Positions 34,854 to 43,419 of a stretch of 64,000 nucleotides of DNA are shown in pieces. The notes under the pieces are model-generated. The model ran no database searches, was not told the DNA's origin, and was given only the letters and a program-made list of their open reading frames with translations. This stretch comes from Roseateles sp049532965 (GTDB taxonomy: Bacteria > Pseudomonadota > Gammaproteobacteria > Burkholderiales > Burkholderiaceae_C): positions 5,580,001 through 5,644,000 of the forward strand of contig NZ_CP186694.1 in the NCBI RefSeq assembly GCF_049532965.1. The letters run 5' to 3'. How positions within the stretch are numbered: the first letter of the stretch is position 1; the number at the start of each line of letters is the position of its first letter. The position numbers and the translations under genes were made by a program.

Positions 34854-35141
34854 ATGCAGCCATTAACTGCACAAGAGATGGAGCTTGTTTTTGGAGGAGA
34901 CAACCCTGCGATGGGGCCCTATGCGCCGCCGTTCACGCCCCAGGCGCAAGCCGACTACATGAACGCCATGAAGCCGATCGTCGGCTTGATGGGTCTGGGC
35001 AGTGGCTTCTTCGAGGCAGCCATGCAGCGCGACCTCCAGGCGCGGGCTGCGGCGTATAACACGCTCAACGGATATAACAGCGCTGGCGAGAATTACTCAT
35101 TCCCGTCCGGAGCTTACCCGTACTTCCTGGCCTCCATGTAA
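34854..35141 (+). CDS. Double-glycine leader peptide, candidate bacteriocin or secreted signal
   Basis: A 95-residue precursor. The leader MQPLTAQEMELVFGG matches the GG-leader consensus at L(-12), T(-11), E(-8), M(-7), V(-4), G(-2), G(-1). Cleavage after residue 15 would release an 80-residue peptide beginning DNPAMGPYAPPF, with a small hydrophobic Gly-rich segment (IVGLMGLGSGFF) and a Tyr/Asn/Ser-rich tail without cysteines. Such leaders are cut and exported by C39-peptidase ABC transporters, and one is encoded at 39566-41665. A terminator follows directly. Antimicrobial activity is an inference; a peptide of another secreted class is possible. Confidence 0.78.
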   Translation: MQPLTAQEMELVFGGDNPAMGPYAPPFTPQAQADYMNAMKPIVGLMGLGSGFFEAAMQRDLQARAAAYNTLNGYNSAGENYSFPSGAYPYFLASM

Positions 35142-35146
35142 TAAGA

Positions 35147-35175
35147 GCAGGGCGCGCCGCGCCCTGCATTTCATT
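35147..35175 (+). terminator. Rho-independent terminator after the GG peptide
   Basis: GCAGGGCGC-GCC-GCGCCCTGC followed by ATTTCATTTCC, 6 bp past the stop codon. It should end or strongly reduce transcription before the next gene at 35184. Confidence 0.75.
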
Positions 35176-35183
35176 TCCGAGCA

Positions 35184-36032
35184 ATGAAGTACATCCTCTC
35201 AATATTGGCCCTGGCCGGCCTCTTCCTCGGCGGAACGGGTGCGATCGCTGCGGAACTCTGCTACGCGATAGGACCCAGCAGCGGAACCATCCTGATCCCC
35301 GTTTCCCGAACGTGGGCAAGCCGACGGGCGGAGAAAATACTGGACCTTCTGAATCGATCCGTTCGCGACGATTTCGCGCTCTGGCTGGCCTCGCCGAAAT
35401 ATTCGATCAGCGCGGAATTCGTGAACCAAAAGGGCGAGCTTCCCGTCGAATGGAAATGGCAGATCAAGGAGGAAATGGCGAAGCAACAGGTGCTCGCCAG
35501 CAAGGGGCTTCCGCCGGATGCCGTCGAGGTTCTCCAGATCGGCCAGGCCTTGCTCCTCGCCGCAGACCACTGCGCACAGCAGCAGTTCAACGGCCCCACC
35601 TTCGAGCAAGCGCTCGAACAGCATGCCGCCCAGCTTGGCCAGTCGCTGCAGCGACTCGACACCACCGTGGAGGTTACGGAAACCCTGGGCACCGCGACGA
35701 AGGCGGACCTCGCGCGAAATGCCTTGGCCTATCTCGCGACCTGCGAAACGCTGAACGAAATCGGGCCCGCCTATATGAGCGATCTGAGGGCCGGCACCCT
35801 GTCGGTGTCGGAAGCGCAGACACGTTATCGAGCCAAGCTGAAAGCGGGCGGCTTCCTCGTCGAGGCGAGCGTCGGTGCGACGTCAGAAGCCCGACGGCTT
35901 GAGCAGCAACTGCGCGGACTCCCCGAGCGGCCGCACGGGAAGAACGTCGTGTTCATCCCCGCGACGCTGATGCCGGAGCGAGCGCGGCGCTTCCATGACG
36001 AGTACTGGGAGGACGTGTGTCAGAAGCCCTGA
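35184..36032 (+). CDS. Secreted hypothetical protein
   Basis: A 282-residue protein with a clear Sec signal (MKYILSILALAGLFLGGTGAIAA, cleavage about residue 23). The mature part begins ELCYAIGPSSGTILIPVSR and has two further cysteines (DHCAQQQF, ATCETLN) plus a Cys near the end. It is largely helical. No family is recognised. It begins about 8 bp beyond the terminator of the GG peptide and overlaps the nucleotidyltransferase gene by 16 bp, so the two are probably co-expressed. A role in immunity to the peptide is possible but unsupported by motif. Confidence 0.62.
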   Translation: MKYILSILALAGLFLGGTGAIAAELCYAIGPSSGTILIPVSRTWASRRAEKILDLLNRSVRDDFALWLASPKYSISAEFVNQKGELPVEWKWQIKEEMAKQQVLASKGLPPDAVEVLQIGQALLLAADHCAQQQFNGPTFEQALEQHAAQLGQSLQRLDTTVEVTETLGTATKADLARNALAYLATCETLNEIGPAYMSDLRAGTLSVSEAQTRYRAKLKAGGFLVEASVGATSEARRLEQQLRGLPERPHGKNVVFIPATLMPERARRFHDEYWEDVCQKP

Positions 36033-36733
36033 CCGCGAATCTGGCGCGCGCAGGCCTCACGGTGGACAAGCTCCGCGAGGTCCTTGCCGGGGAGGGGTTC
36101 GGCAGCAACCCGGCATTGCTCCATGGCTCGGTGCTTCGTCGGCAGTTCGACGAGCACTCCGACATCGACATCGTCGTCATCGCCCCCAACGTGTCCGCGG
36201 CGCACGTCTGCATTCCATGCGCGTCGACGCGGTTGGACATCGCCGTGTTCTCCATCAGCCGGCTTCACCAGGAGCTCGTCGGAGAAACCTCCCGCGGCTG
36301 GGACGGCATCGCGCGAACGCTGATGGACGGGGTGCCGCTTCAAGGCGAATGGAGAAGCGTCCAGGACGAGGCGCGCCGGTTGACCGCATCGGCGCCCAGC
36401 GTGAACTTCAAGCTGGTGAGGAATCGCGCCCGAAGCGTCTTCCACGACATGGCCCGGCGCGACGCCGATTCCCGCATCGAGCGCCTGATGCTGGCGAAGG
36501 AACTGGTCGACGCCTACTGCGACATCCTGCTCCGCAACCACGGCTTCTGGTCGTCCAACGGCGTGGTCGCACTTCGGCGTCTGAAAGCCAATCTGCCGCA
36601 TTGCTTCGCGCGGCTCGACTTCGCCGTGTCCACCTATGTCGCGCAAGGAAAGCTGGAGCCGCTGGAGGAGATCCTGGCGGCCCAGCTCGGCCCGACGCTT
36701 CAGGTCTTCGAGCCGCTTCGCGTGGGCTCATGA
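36017..36733 (+). CDS. Nucleotidyltransferase-domain protein (MNT type)
   Basis: A 238-residue protein starting at a GTG (MSEALTANLARAGL) preceded by GGAGG. The pol-beta signature HGSVLRRQFDEHSDIDIVVIAP (residues about 35-56: G-S, then D-x-D) and a third acidic strand (TRLDIAVFSI) are present. The C-terminal half is helical and may be HEPN-like (LVDAYCDILLRNHGFW). Such proteins transfer nucleotides to small molecules, tRNA or partner proteins. The substrate is unknown. It overlaps the secreted orphan upstream. Confidence 0.75.
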   Translation: MSEALTANLARAGLTVDKLREVLAGEGFGSNPALLHGSVLRRQFDEHSDIDIVVIAPNVSAAHVCIPCASTRLDIAVFSISRLHQELVGETSRGWDGIARTLMDGVPLQGEWRSVQDEARRLTASAPSVNFKLVRNRARSVFHDMARRDADSRIERLMLAKELVDAYCDILLRNHGFWSSNGVVALRRLKANLPHCFARLDFAVSTYVAQGKLEPLEEILAAQLGPTLQVFEPLRVGS

Positions 36734-36764
36734 ATCGGTCAGGCGGCGCACCACCCCGCGCGCC

Positions 36765-38204
36765 TCAGCGCAACTTCCGGAACGCCGCTCGCATTTCGCG
36801 CGCAAACAGCTCCGGCTGTTCCCACGCCGCGAAGTGCCCGCCCTTGTCCACCTCATTGAAGTAGGCCAGCGACGGATACGCCCGCTCGGTCCACGACCTC
36901 GGCGCCCGATAGATCTCCGCCGGGAAGACCGTGACCGCGACCGGGATCGTGATCTCGGTGGTCCGCTGATGCGCCGAGCTGAAATTGTTGTTGTTGTTCT
37001 CCCAGTAGAACCGCGATGCCGACGCGCCCGTATCGGTCAGCCAGTACAGCGTGATGTCGTCCAGGATCTCGTCGCGGGTCAGCACGCGCTCGGGCTCGCC
37101 GCCGCTGTCGGTCCACTCCGCGATCTTCTCGTACATGAACGCCGCCAGCGCCGCCGGTGAATCGCACAGCGCATAGCCGATCGTCTGCGGCCGCGTCACC
37201 ATCAGCGCGCCATACGCCGCGTTGCGGCCGAAGAACTTGCTCAGCGTGACGAAGGCCGTCCGCTCCTCGTCGGACAGTCCCGGCGGCGGCGGGTCTCCGG
37301 CGTTGATCGGCTTGACGAGTTCCGGTGGCACCGTCGGCGGCATGTTCACGTGAATGCCCACCAGCCCTTCGATGTGGAGCCTCGCCATCGCGTCGGAGAT
37401 CACCGAGCCATGGTCCCCGCCCTGCGAGACGTAGCGCGCGTAGCCCAGTCGCTTCATCAGCACATCCCACGCCCGGCCCACGCGCTCCGGTCCCCAGCCG
37501 AGCTCCCGCGGCTTGCCCGAGAAGCCGTACCCCGGGATCGATGGGATCACGACATGGAACGCGTCTTCGGCGCGGCCGCCGTGGGCCGTCGGATCGGTCA
37601 GCGGACCGATGGTCTTCAGCATCTCCAGGACCGAGCCCGGCCAGCCATGCGTGATCACCATCGGCAGCGCGTTCGCATGCTTGGACCGGACGTGGATGAA
37701 GTGGATGTCCAGCCCGTCGATCTGCGTGATGAACTGCGGCAGGGCATTGAGGCGGCGCTCGATCTTGCGCCAGTCATAGGACCGCCCCCAGTAATCGGCC
37801 AGCGCCCGCATCCGCGCCAGCTTCACGCCTTGGGAGCTGTCGGGCACGGTCTGCGGATCGGGCCAGCGCGTGGCCAGCACCCGGCGACGCAGGTCGTCGA
37901 GCGCGGCTTCGGGGATGTCGATCCTGAAGCGACGGATCGAGAAGTCGCCCAGCGGCACGCCGGTCGTGAACGAGGTGATGTCGCCGGTGCCGGTCGTCAT
38001 GGCGGTGACTCCGCCATCGGCCGCGCGGCTACCGGTGCCGACTGACACGAGGCTCACCCCCGAGGCCGCCGCCAGGGCGGAGGTGGCGAGGAAGCGGCGG
38101 CGGCCAGCAGTGACGCGCGTGGCGTCGGTGGCTGCGGTGGCGCCGCCGCCGGTGGGGCGCGAGGCCTCGGTGATCGGGCCGGAGGGAGGCAACTTCTGAG
38201 ACAT
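36765..38204 (-). CDS. Epoxide hydrolase-like alpha/beta hydrolase, Tat-exported
   Basis: A 479-residue protein. The N terminus has a twin-arginine-type signal (RRRFLATSALAAASGVSLV). The epoxide-hydrolase N-terminal domain (FRIDIPEAALDDLRRRVLATRWPDPQ) precedes the catalytic domain, with oxyanion HGWPGSV, nucleophile GGDHGSVISD, cap tyrosines and catalytic His in VDKGGHFAAWEQPE. It opens epoxides to diols or hydrolyses related substrates in the periplasm; the natural substrate is unknown. The start was chosen because GGAGAG lies just upstream. It converges with the nucleotidyltransferase and is divergent from the binding-protein gene. Confidence 0.88.
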   Translation of the reverse strand: MSQKLPPSGPITEASRPTGGGATAATDATRVTAGRRRFLATSALAAASGVSLVSVGTGSRAADGGVTAMTTGTGDITSFTTGVPLGDFSIRRFRIDIPEAALDDLRRRVLATRWPDPQTVPDSSQGVKLARMRALADYWGRSYDWRKIERRLNALPQFITQIDGLDIHFIHVRSKHANALPMVITHGWPGSVLEMLKTIGPLTDPTAHGGRAEDAFHVVIPSIPGYGFSGKPRELGWGPERVGRAWDVLMKRLGYARYVSQGGDHGSVISDAMARLHIEGLVGIHVNMPPTVPPELVKPINAGDPPPPGLSDEERTAFVTLSKFFGRNAAYGALMVTRPQTIGYALCDSPAALAAFMYEKIAEWTDSGGEPERVLTRDEILDDITLYWLTDTGASASRFYWENNNNNFSSAHQRTTEITIPVAVTVFPAEIYRAPRSWTERAYPSLAYFNEVDKGGHFAAWEQPELFAREMRAAFRKLR

Positions 38205-38448
38205 GGGCTCTCCGCGATGAGCTGTGACAACGGAAGCCATCACATCAAACGTGGAGCGCCGCGGCCATTCGACGCTCGTCTGAGGGAGTCGTACGAAGGT
38301 AGGCCCCCGTCCCCGGATGTCGTCCCCACATGTCGTCCCGGGAGGTCGTCCGCTGACGTCCGTCATGTGGAGGGGGCATATCCATATGTCGGGTGAGCCG
38401 GCCGACTGATGGCAACATCGCCCCTTCCTACGAACAACGAGGGGCCTC

Positions 38449-39240
38449 ATGAAAGCTCTCCGCACTTCCCTGGTCGCTGCCGCGCTGATCGCCGGAGCCT
38501 CGCTCGCGGCGCATGCCGCCGACCTGCTCGACGACGTCAAGTCCCGCGGCACCCTGCGCGTCGCCGTCGAGGGCACCTACCCGCCGTTCAACTTCAAGGA
38601 CGCCAAGGGCCAGCTCGACGGTTTCGACGTCGACATCGCCAAGGCCCTCGCCGCCAAGCTCGGCGTCAAGCCCGAGTTCACCACCACCGAGTGGAGCGGC
38701 ATCCTCGCCGGCCTGCAGGCGGGCAAGTACGACGTCATCGTCAACCAGGTCGCCGCCACTGACGAGCGCCGCAAGACCTTCGACTTCAGCGCCCCTTACG
38801 TCACCTCCTACCCCCAACTGATCGTCCGCGCCAACGAGACCCGCTCGCTGCAGTCCGCCGCCGACCTCAAGGGCAAGAAGATCGGCGTGGGGCAGGGCAG
38901 CAACTTCGCCGACCTCGCCAAGACCTGGGAGGGCGCCGAAGTCCGCACCTATCCCGGCGCGACGGAGTACCTCCAGGACCTCGCCACCGGCCGCATCGAT
39001 GCCGCGCTCAACGACAGCCTGTTGATTCCCTACCTGAAGGAAAAGACCAAGCTGCCGATCAAGGCCGGCGCCGCGATCGGCAAGCCCGCCACGAACGCGA
39101 TCCCGTTCCGCAAGGGCAACCCGAAGTTCCAGGCCGCGATCGACAAGGCCCTCGCCGACCTCCAGGCCGACGGCACCTACGCCAAGATCTCCACCAAGTG
39201 GTTCGAGCGCGACGTCAGCAAGCCGATCGAGACCAAATAA
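38449..39240 (+). CDS. Amino-acid ABC transporter substrate-binding protein (cystine/polar amino acid type)
   Basis: A 263-residue periplasmic binding protein with a signal peptide (MKALRTSLVAAALIAGASLAAHA). The core VKSRGTLRVAVEGTYPPFNFKD, GFDVDIAKALAAKLGV, WSGILAGLQAGKYDVIVNQVAATDERRKTFDFS and LIVRAN is that of the TcyJ/FliY branch of family 3 binding proteins. No permease or ATPase is adjacent. A matching polar-amino-acid permease is at 51990-52652, and no ATPase for either is visible. Confidence 0.92.
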   Translation: MKALRTSLVAAALIAGASLAAHAADLLDDVKSRGTLRVAVEGTYPPFNFKDAKGQLDGFDVDIAKALAAKLGVKPEFTTTEWSGILAGLQAGKYDVIVNQVAATDERRKTFDFSAPYVTSYPQLIVRANETRSLQSAADLKGKKIGVGQGSNFADLAKTWEGAEVRTYPGATEYLQDLATGRIDAALNDSLLIPYLKEKTKLPIKAGAAIGKPATNAIPFRKGNPKFQAAIDKALADLQADGTYAKISTKWFERDVSKPIETK

Positions 39241-39273
39241 GCCCGTCAACGCCCGCCCCTCGCTCGTCTTACG

Positions 39274-39526
39274 CCCTCTCCCGCTTGCGGGAGAGGGTAG
39301 GGGTGAGGGTTCCCCAAGGGCCCACGGTGATGCTTTGCGACGAGCCCCCTCACCCTCGCCCTCTCCCCCTCCGGGGGCGAGGGGATGACCGCGGCGCTCC
39401 GTCCCGCGGACCTCTTACTCCCTCTCCCGCTTGCGGGAGAGGGTAGGGGTGAGGGTCTCCCTGCCACACCGCAAGACCCCTGTCTTACTCCCTCTCCCGC
39501 TTGCGGGAGAGGGTAGGGGTGAGGGT
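39274..39526. repeat. Composite intergenic repeat, modules A-B-A-A
   Basis: The 325-bp gap between the binding protein and the C39 transporter is filled by repeats and no gene. Module A copies (palindrome arms CCCTCTCCCGC/GCGGGAGAGGG, then TAGGGGTGAGGGT) are at 39274-39310, 39420-39456 and 39490-39526. Module B (CCACGGTGATGCTTTGCGAC through GGGGATGACCGCGG) is at about 39322-39394. Confidence 0.88.
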
Positions 39527-39565
39527 CTTCGACCGGGTGAGATGTAGCGAGGCTGAAGGCGCCCT

Positions 39566-41665
39566 TCACGCCGCGATCCGCCGCACCTCATCGATCCTTC
39601 CCCGCTCGAGTCTGACCACCCGCTGCGCCCCGGCGATGGTGTCCGGCCGATGCGCGATCATCAGTCGCGTCACCGGCAACTGCGCCAGGTTCGCCGCCAC
39701 CGCGCGCTCGCCCTCGACGTCCAGATGGCTGGTCGCCTCGTCCAGCGCCAGGATCTTCGGTCCCCGATACAGCGCCCGCGCCAGCAGCAAGCGCTGCTTC
39801 TGCCCGCCCGACAGCCCGCTCCCCAGGTCCCCCACCAGCGTCTGGTACCCCATCGGCATGCGGCAGATGTCCTCATGGATCTGCGCCAGCATCGCGCACC
39901 CCTGCACCCGCTCCGCATCAGGCTGCGCGTCGAAGAACGCGATGTTGTCCGCCAGCGAGCCCGTGAGCAGCACATCCTCCTGCATCACCGTGCCGATCTG
40001 CCGCCGCACGTTCTTCAACCCGAGCTGTCGCATCGGGATGCCGCCGTAGCGCACCTCGCCCTCCACCGGCTCCAGCAATCCCAGCAGCAGCTTCAGCAGC
40101 GTGGTCTTGCCCGAGCCGCTCGGCCCCGTGATCGCCACACTCTGCCCCGCAGGCACCGTCAGCGTCACATGCCGCAGGATCCAGGGCTCCCGCTCGCCGT
40201 AGCGGAAGCTGACGTCGCGCAGCTCCAGGCTGGCGTCCAGGTGCGCCAGCTCGTTGGCCGGCACCTCGTCCAGCTCCGGCGGCTCCAGCGCGATGTCGGC
40301 CAGCCGCTCCGCATGCAGGCTCAGCATGCGCAACTCCACCGCGTAGTCGATCAGCGCCGACACACGTCCCGTGAACTGCCCCTTGTAGCTGAGGAACGCG
40401 AACAGCATGCCCACCGTCATCGTCACCGCGCCCGCTTGCTGACCCTCGAGGATCAACCCCGCACCGAGGAAGAGCACCAGCAGGTTCTCGATGCCGAAGA
40501 TGAAGGCATTCGCCGTGGCCATCACCATCGAGAGCCGCGCCGTGCGCACGTCGCGGTTCTGCACCTCGACGATCAGGTTCTGCCACTGCGCTCGGCGCTC
40601 GTTATCCCGCCCGAACAGCTTGAGCGGCGTCATCGCCCGCAGCGTTTCCAGGAAGTGCGTCTGCTCCCTCGCCGCGACGACCAGCCGCTCCGACGAGGCC
40701 TCCCGCAGCGGCCGGTACGCGGCCCATCGCAGCAGCGCGTACAGGCTCACCGCGCCGATGACGACCAGCGCCAGCGGCCACGCATAGACCAGCATCATGA
40801 TCAGCGCCGCGACGCCCATCAGGCCGTCGAGGACCGCTTCGATCGCCGCGGTGGTCAGCGTCTTCTGGATCGCGTCGACCGCACCGAACCGCGAGGTGAT
40901 GTCCCCGAGATGGCGCCGCTCGAAGAACGAGACCGGCAGGCGCAGCAGATGCGCGAAGGTGTTGCCACGCCACTGGAGCGACAGCGTCTGCGTCAGCACG
41001 ATCAGCATCCACGATCGCGCCAGCCCGAGCGCCGTCTGCGTCACCAGCAGCAGGCCGAAGCCGGCGATCAACACCTTCAGCAGGTCGCGGTCACCGGAGG
41101 TGAGCACGTCGTCGACGATCAACTGGTTGCACAGCGGCGCGACGATGGCGAACAGCTCCAGCACCAGCGCCACCAACGCGATCTGCGTCAGCGACCGGCG
41201 CAAGCCCAGCACCTTGCCGGTGAGCGCTCCCAGCGACACGCGCGGCGGGGGCGCCGCGGGCTTGAACTCGGCGTTGGGCGTCAGCTCGACGGCGACGCCG
41301 GTGAAGTGCGAGGAGACCTCGTCCAGGCTCAGCCGCCGCTCCCCGACCGCCGGATCGAGGACCGTGACCGCGTCGCGACGCACCCGCGTCAGCACGACGA
41401 AGTGATTCATGTCCCAATGCAGCACGCAGGGCAGCGTCAGCTTGCCCAGCGACGAGAGCTCCAGCTTCAACGGCCGCCCGGAGAAGCCGAGGCCGGCCGC
41501 CACCTCGAGCACGTCGCGCAGCTTCATGCCCTTGAGCGCCGCGGGGAAGCGCCGGCGCAGTTCGGGCAAGGTCACCGCCGTGCCGTGCGCCGACGCAATC
41601 ATCGCCAGGCAGGCGAGGCCGCATTCGGCGACTTCCGATTGGAGGATGGGCGTGGGGCGGGTCAT
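39566..41665 (-). CDS. C39-peptidase ABC exporter (bacteriocin/peptide maturation and export)
   Basis: A 699-residue ABC transporter with an N-terminal C39 cysteine peptidase. The catalytic Cys15 (AECGLACLAMI), His88 (WDMNHFVVL) and Asp104 (TVLDPAVG) are all present, so the peptidase should be active, not a degenerate C39-like domain. Six membrane helices (about 160-430) and the ATPase domain follow, with Walker A GPSGSGKTTLL (about residue 510), signature LSGGQKQRL and Walker B KILALDEATSHLD. It cuts GG-leader peptides and exports them with a HlyD adaptor. The hlyD gene lies 36 bp upstream on the same strand. Confidence 0.95.
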   Translation of the reverse strand: MTRPTPILQSEVAECGLACLAMIASAHGTAVTLPELRRRFPAALKGMKLRDVLEVAAGLGFSGRPLKLELSSLGKLTLPCVLHWDMNHFVVLTRVRRDAVTVLDPAVGERRLSLDEVSSHFTGVAVELTPNAEFKPAAPPPRVSLGALTGKVLGLRRSLTQIALVALVLELFAIVAPLCNQLIVDDVLTSGDRDLLKVLIAGFGLLLVTQTALGLARSWMLIVLTQTLSLQWRGNTFAHLLRLPVSFFERRHLGDITSRFGAVDAIQKTLTTAAIEAVLDGLMGVAALIMMLVYAWPLALVVIGAVSLYALLRWAAYRPLREASSERLVVAAREQTHFLETLRAMTPLKLFGRDNERRAQWQNLIVEVQNRDVRTARLSMVMATANAFIFGIENLLVLFLGAGLILEGQQAGAVTMTVGMLFAFLSYKGQFTGRVSALIDYAVELRMLSLHAERLADIALEPPELDEVPANELAHLDASLELRDVSFRYGEREPWILRHVTLTVPAGQSVAITGPSGSGKTTLLKLLLGLLEPVEGEVRYGGIPMRQLGLKNVRRQIGTVMQEDVLLTGSLADNIAFFDAQPDAERVQGCAMLAQIHEDICRMPMGYQTLVGDLGSGLSGGQKQRLLLARALYRGPKILALDEATSHLDVEGERAVAANLAQLPVTRLMIAHRPDTIAGAQRVVRLERGRIDEVRRIAA

Positions 41666-41701
41666 TGATTCAAGGTCATGCGTCGGGGATGAAGCGGCCG
41701 G

Positions 41702-42991
41702 CTACACCCGCTTCGCTGTCGCCAGCAGCGGCTCCAGCAACCATTCCCAGATGCGACGGTGTTCGAGGCTGACATCCGCCTCGAGCGCCATGCCCGCGCG
41801 CAGCGGCACCTCGCGCCCGTAGGCGGCGATGTCCTGTCGCTCCAGGCGGACGTCGATCCGGTACAGCGGCTCATTGGCCTGCGCCGCGCTGACCAGCGCC
41901 TGGCCTTGACCGGCGGGCAGGTCCTGCGGCGCGATCGGGGTCGGGCTCACGTGCGCGACGGCACCTCTGGCCATGCCGAACTTCTGGTACGGATAGGCCG
42001 CATAACGCAACCACACCGCCTGGCCGGGCTGGACGAAGCCCACGGTGCGGCTCGGCGCGTAGAGCTGCGCGATCAGCGGCGTCGATGGCGCCACCAGCCC
42101 CGTATCGGACGCGCCGGCCGAAGGCAACAAGGTCACCAGCGTCTGCCCCGCTTGAACTGCCTGGCCGGTATGCAAGGGCAGGGCGCTCACGCGGCCGTCC
42201 CGCGGCGCGGTCACCGCCACGCCCGCGCGCGCCTCCAGCTCCGCGCGTTCCTGCGCCAGTTGCGCGACGCCGCGATCCAGCTGCGCCAACGCCGTCGCCA
42301 GCGTGGTCGGGATGGCGATGAGTTCCGCCTCGAGCGAGCGCGCCTCGCGCGTCAGGTTCTCGATCGAGCGCTGGCCGCTGCGCTCGCGGGCGCGCAGATC
42401 CAGCAGTTCTTCTTCCTTCTGCTGCGACTGCGTCTCCGGCACGAAGCCTTGTGCGGCGAGCTCCGCATATCGCCTGCGGCTTCGCTTGGCCAGCTCGACC
42501 CGCTGCCGGACCAGCTCGAGCTCCTCGCCCGCCTGCGCCATCTCGGCACGCAGGCTGCGCAGTCGGTCGTCGATCGTCTGGCGGCGTTCATCCGCCTGAC
42601 GCCGCTGCAACCGCCGTTCGGTGTCGAGGCTCTCCTTGCGCGCCTGGATCGCCCGCAGGTTGATCGCCGCCATGTCGCCGCCGTCGACCATGCGCTCGCT
42701 GCGCACGCGCACCAACGGCTGTCCCTGCACGACCTCGTCGCCTTCGACGACGAGCACCTGCTCCACCTGGCCCGCCAGCGGCGATGCGACCTGTAGCAGT
42801 CCACCCACCGGCATCAGCAAGCCCGGCACGCGCGCCTTCCGCGACACCTGCCCAATGACGGCGAATGCCAGCAGCGCGAACGCCAGCACGACGGCGATGA
42901 CAGCGACCATGCCGAAGGCCGGTCGCTGTGCGACCCGGATGGTCCCCATCCATGACGCCTGTCGCGCCTCGCTGACCGCCGCTCGAAACAT
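41702..42991 (-). CDS. HlyD-family membrane-fusion protein
   Basis: A 429-residue periplasmic adaptor. One N-terminal membrane helix (MVAVIAVVLAFALLAFAVIGQV, about residues 28-50) is followed by a lipoyl-like half-motif (GLLMPVGGLLQVASPLAGQVEQVLVVEGDEVVQGQPLVRV). A long coiled-coil hairpin (about 90-240), the second half with APRDGRVSALPLHTGQAVQAG and a beta-barrel end follow. It links the C39 ABC transporter to an outer-membrane channel such as TolC; no channel gene is visible nearby. It is the first gene of the exporter pair. Confidence 0.93.
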   Translation of the reverse strand: MFRAAVSEARQASWMGTIRVAQRPAFGMVAVIAVVLAFALLAFAVIGQVSRKARVPGLLMPVGGLLQVASPLAGQVEQVLVVEGDEVVQGQPLVRVRSERMVDGGDMAAINLRAIQARKESLDTERRLQRRQADERRQTIDDRLRSLRAEMAQAGEELELVRQRVELAKRSRRRYAELAAQGFVPETQSQQKEEELLDLRARERSGQRSIENLTREARSLEAELIAIPTTLATALAQLDRGVAQLAQERAELEARAGVAVTAPRDGRVSALPLHTGQAVQAGQTLVTLLPSAGASDTGLVAPSTPLIAQLYAPSRTVGFVQPGQAVWLRYAAYPYQKFGMARGAVAHVSPTPIAPQDLPAGQGQALVSAAQANEPLYRIDVRLERQDIAAYGREVPLRAGMALEADVSLEHRRIWEWLLEPLLATAKRV

Positions 42992-43419
42992 GGTTCGCGC
43001 CTCCGATGACTCGACCTCGCGGTCGCCATGGGGAGCATTCTTCGCAGCGCGCTTGACGAGGCAATCTGCGGGTCTGAGCCGACTTGGATAAGTGATTGAT
43101 CGATGAAGCAGAACGTGCCTCCGTCGAAGGAGAGCGCGGGGCGACAGCGCTTCATGTCAATCGAACCTGTCGGACAAGTCGGTCCATCACTCTGGGAAGG
43201 GGGCCAGGTTCGAGACTCGTCTCACGTTGAATCCAGAGTCCACGATGGGCTGGCCGATATGAGTCAGCGGTGCGAGGCCGATGGAGGAAATCGAAGGTGC
43301 GGATGTGGCGTCGCTCCGACGTCTGGGACTTCGAAGGCGCTTGCGGTCCTGCAACCCTGGTCCTGCAATCCTGCTTCCGCCAGGCATGACTACACTGGCG
43401 CCCCTTCCCGAAGTTCCCC
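42992..43419. other. Intergenic region between hlyD and the methyltransferase
   Basis: The 428-bp divergent spacer contains no convincing gene. It holds a 14-bp tandem pair at 43345-43372 (GGTCCTGCAACCCT, GGTCCTGCAATCCT) and must contain the promoters of both flanking genes, but none can be called with confidence. Confidence 0.5.

Noticed and set aside
42814..43155. Possible peptide precursor upstream of hlyD
   Set aside because: The frame has a GG pair but not the surrounding leader consensus and mostly overlaps hlyD out of frame.
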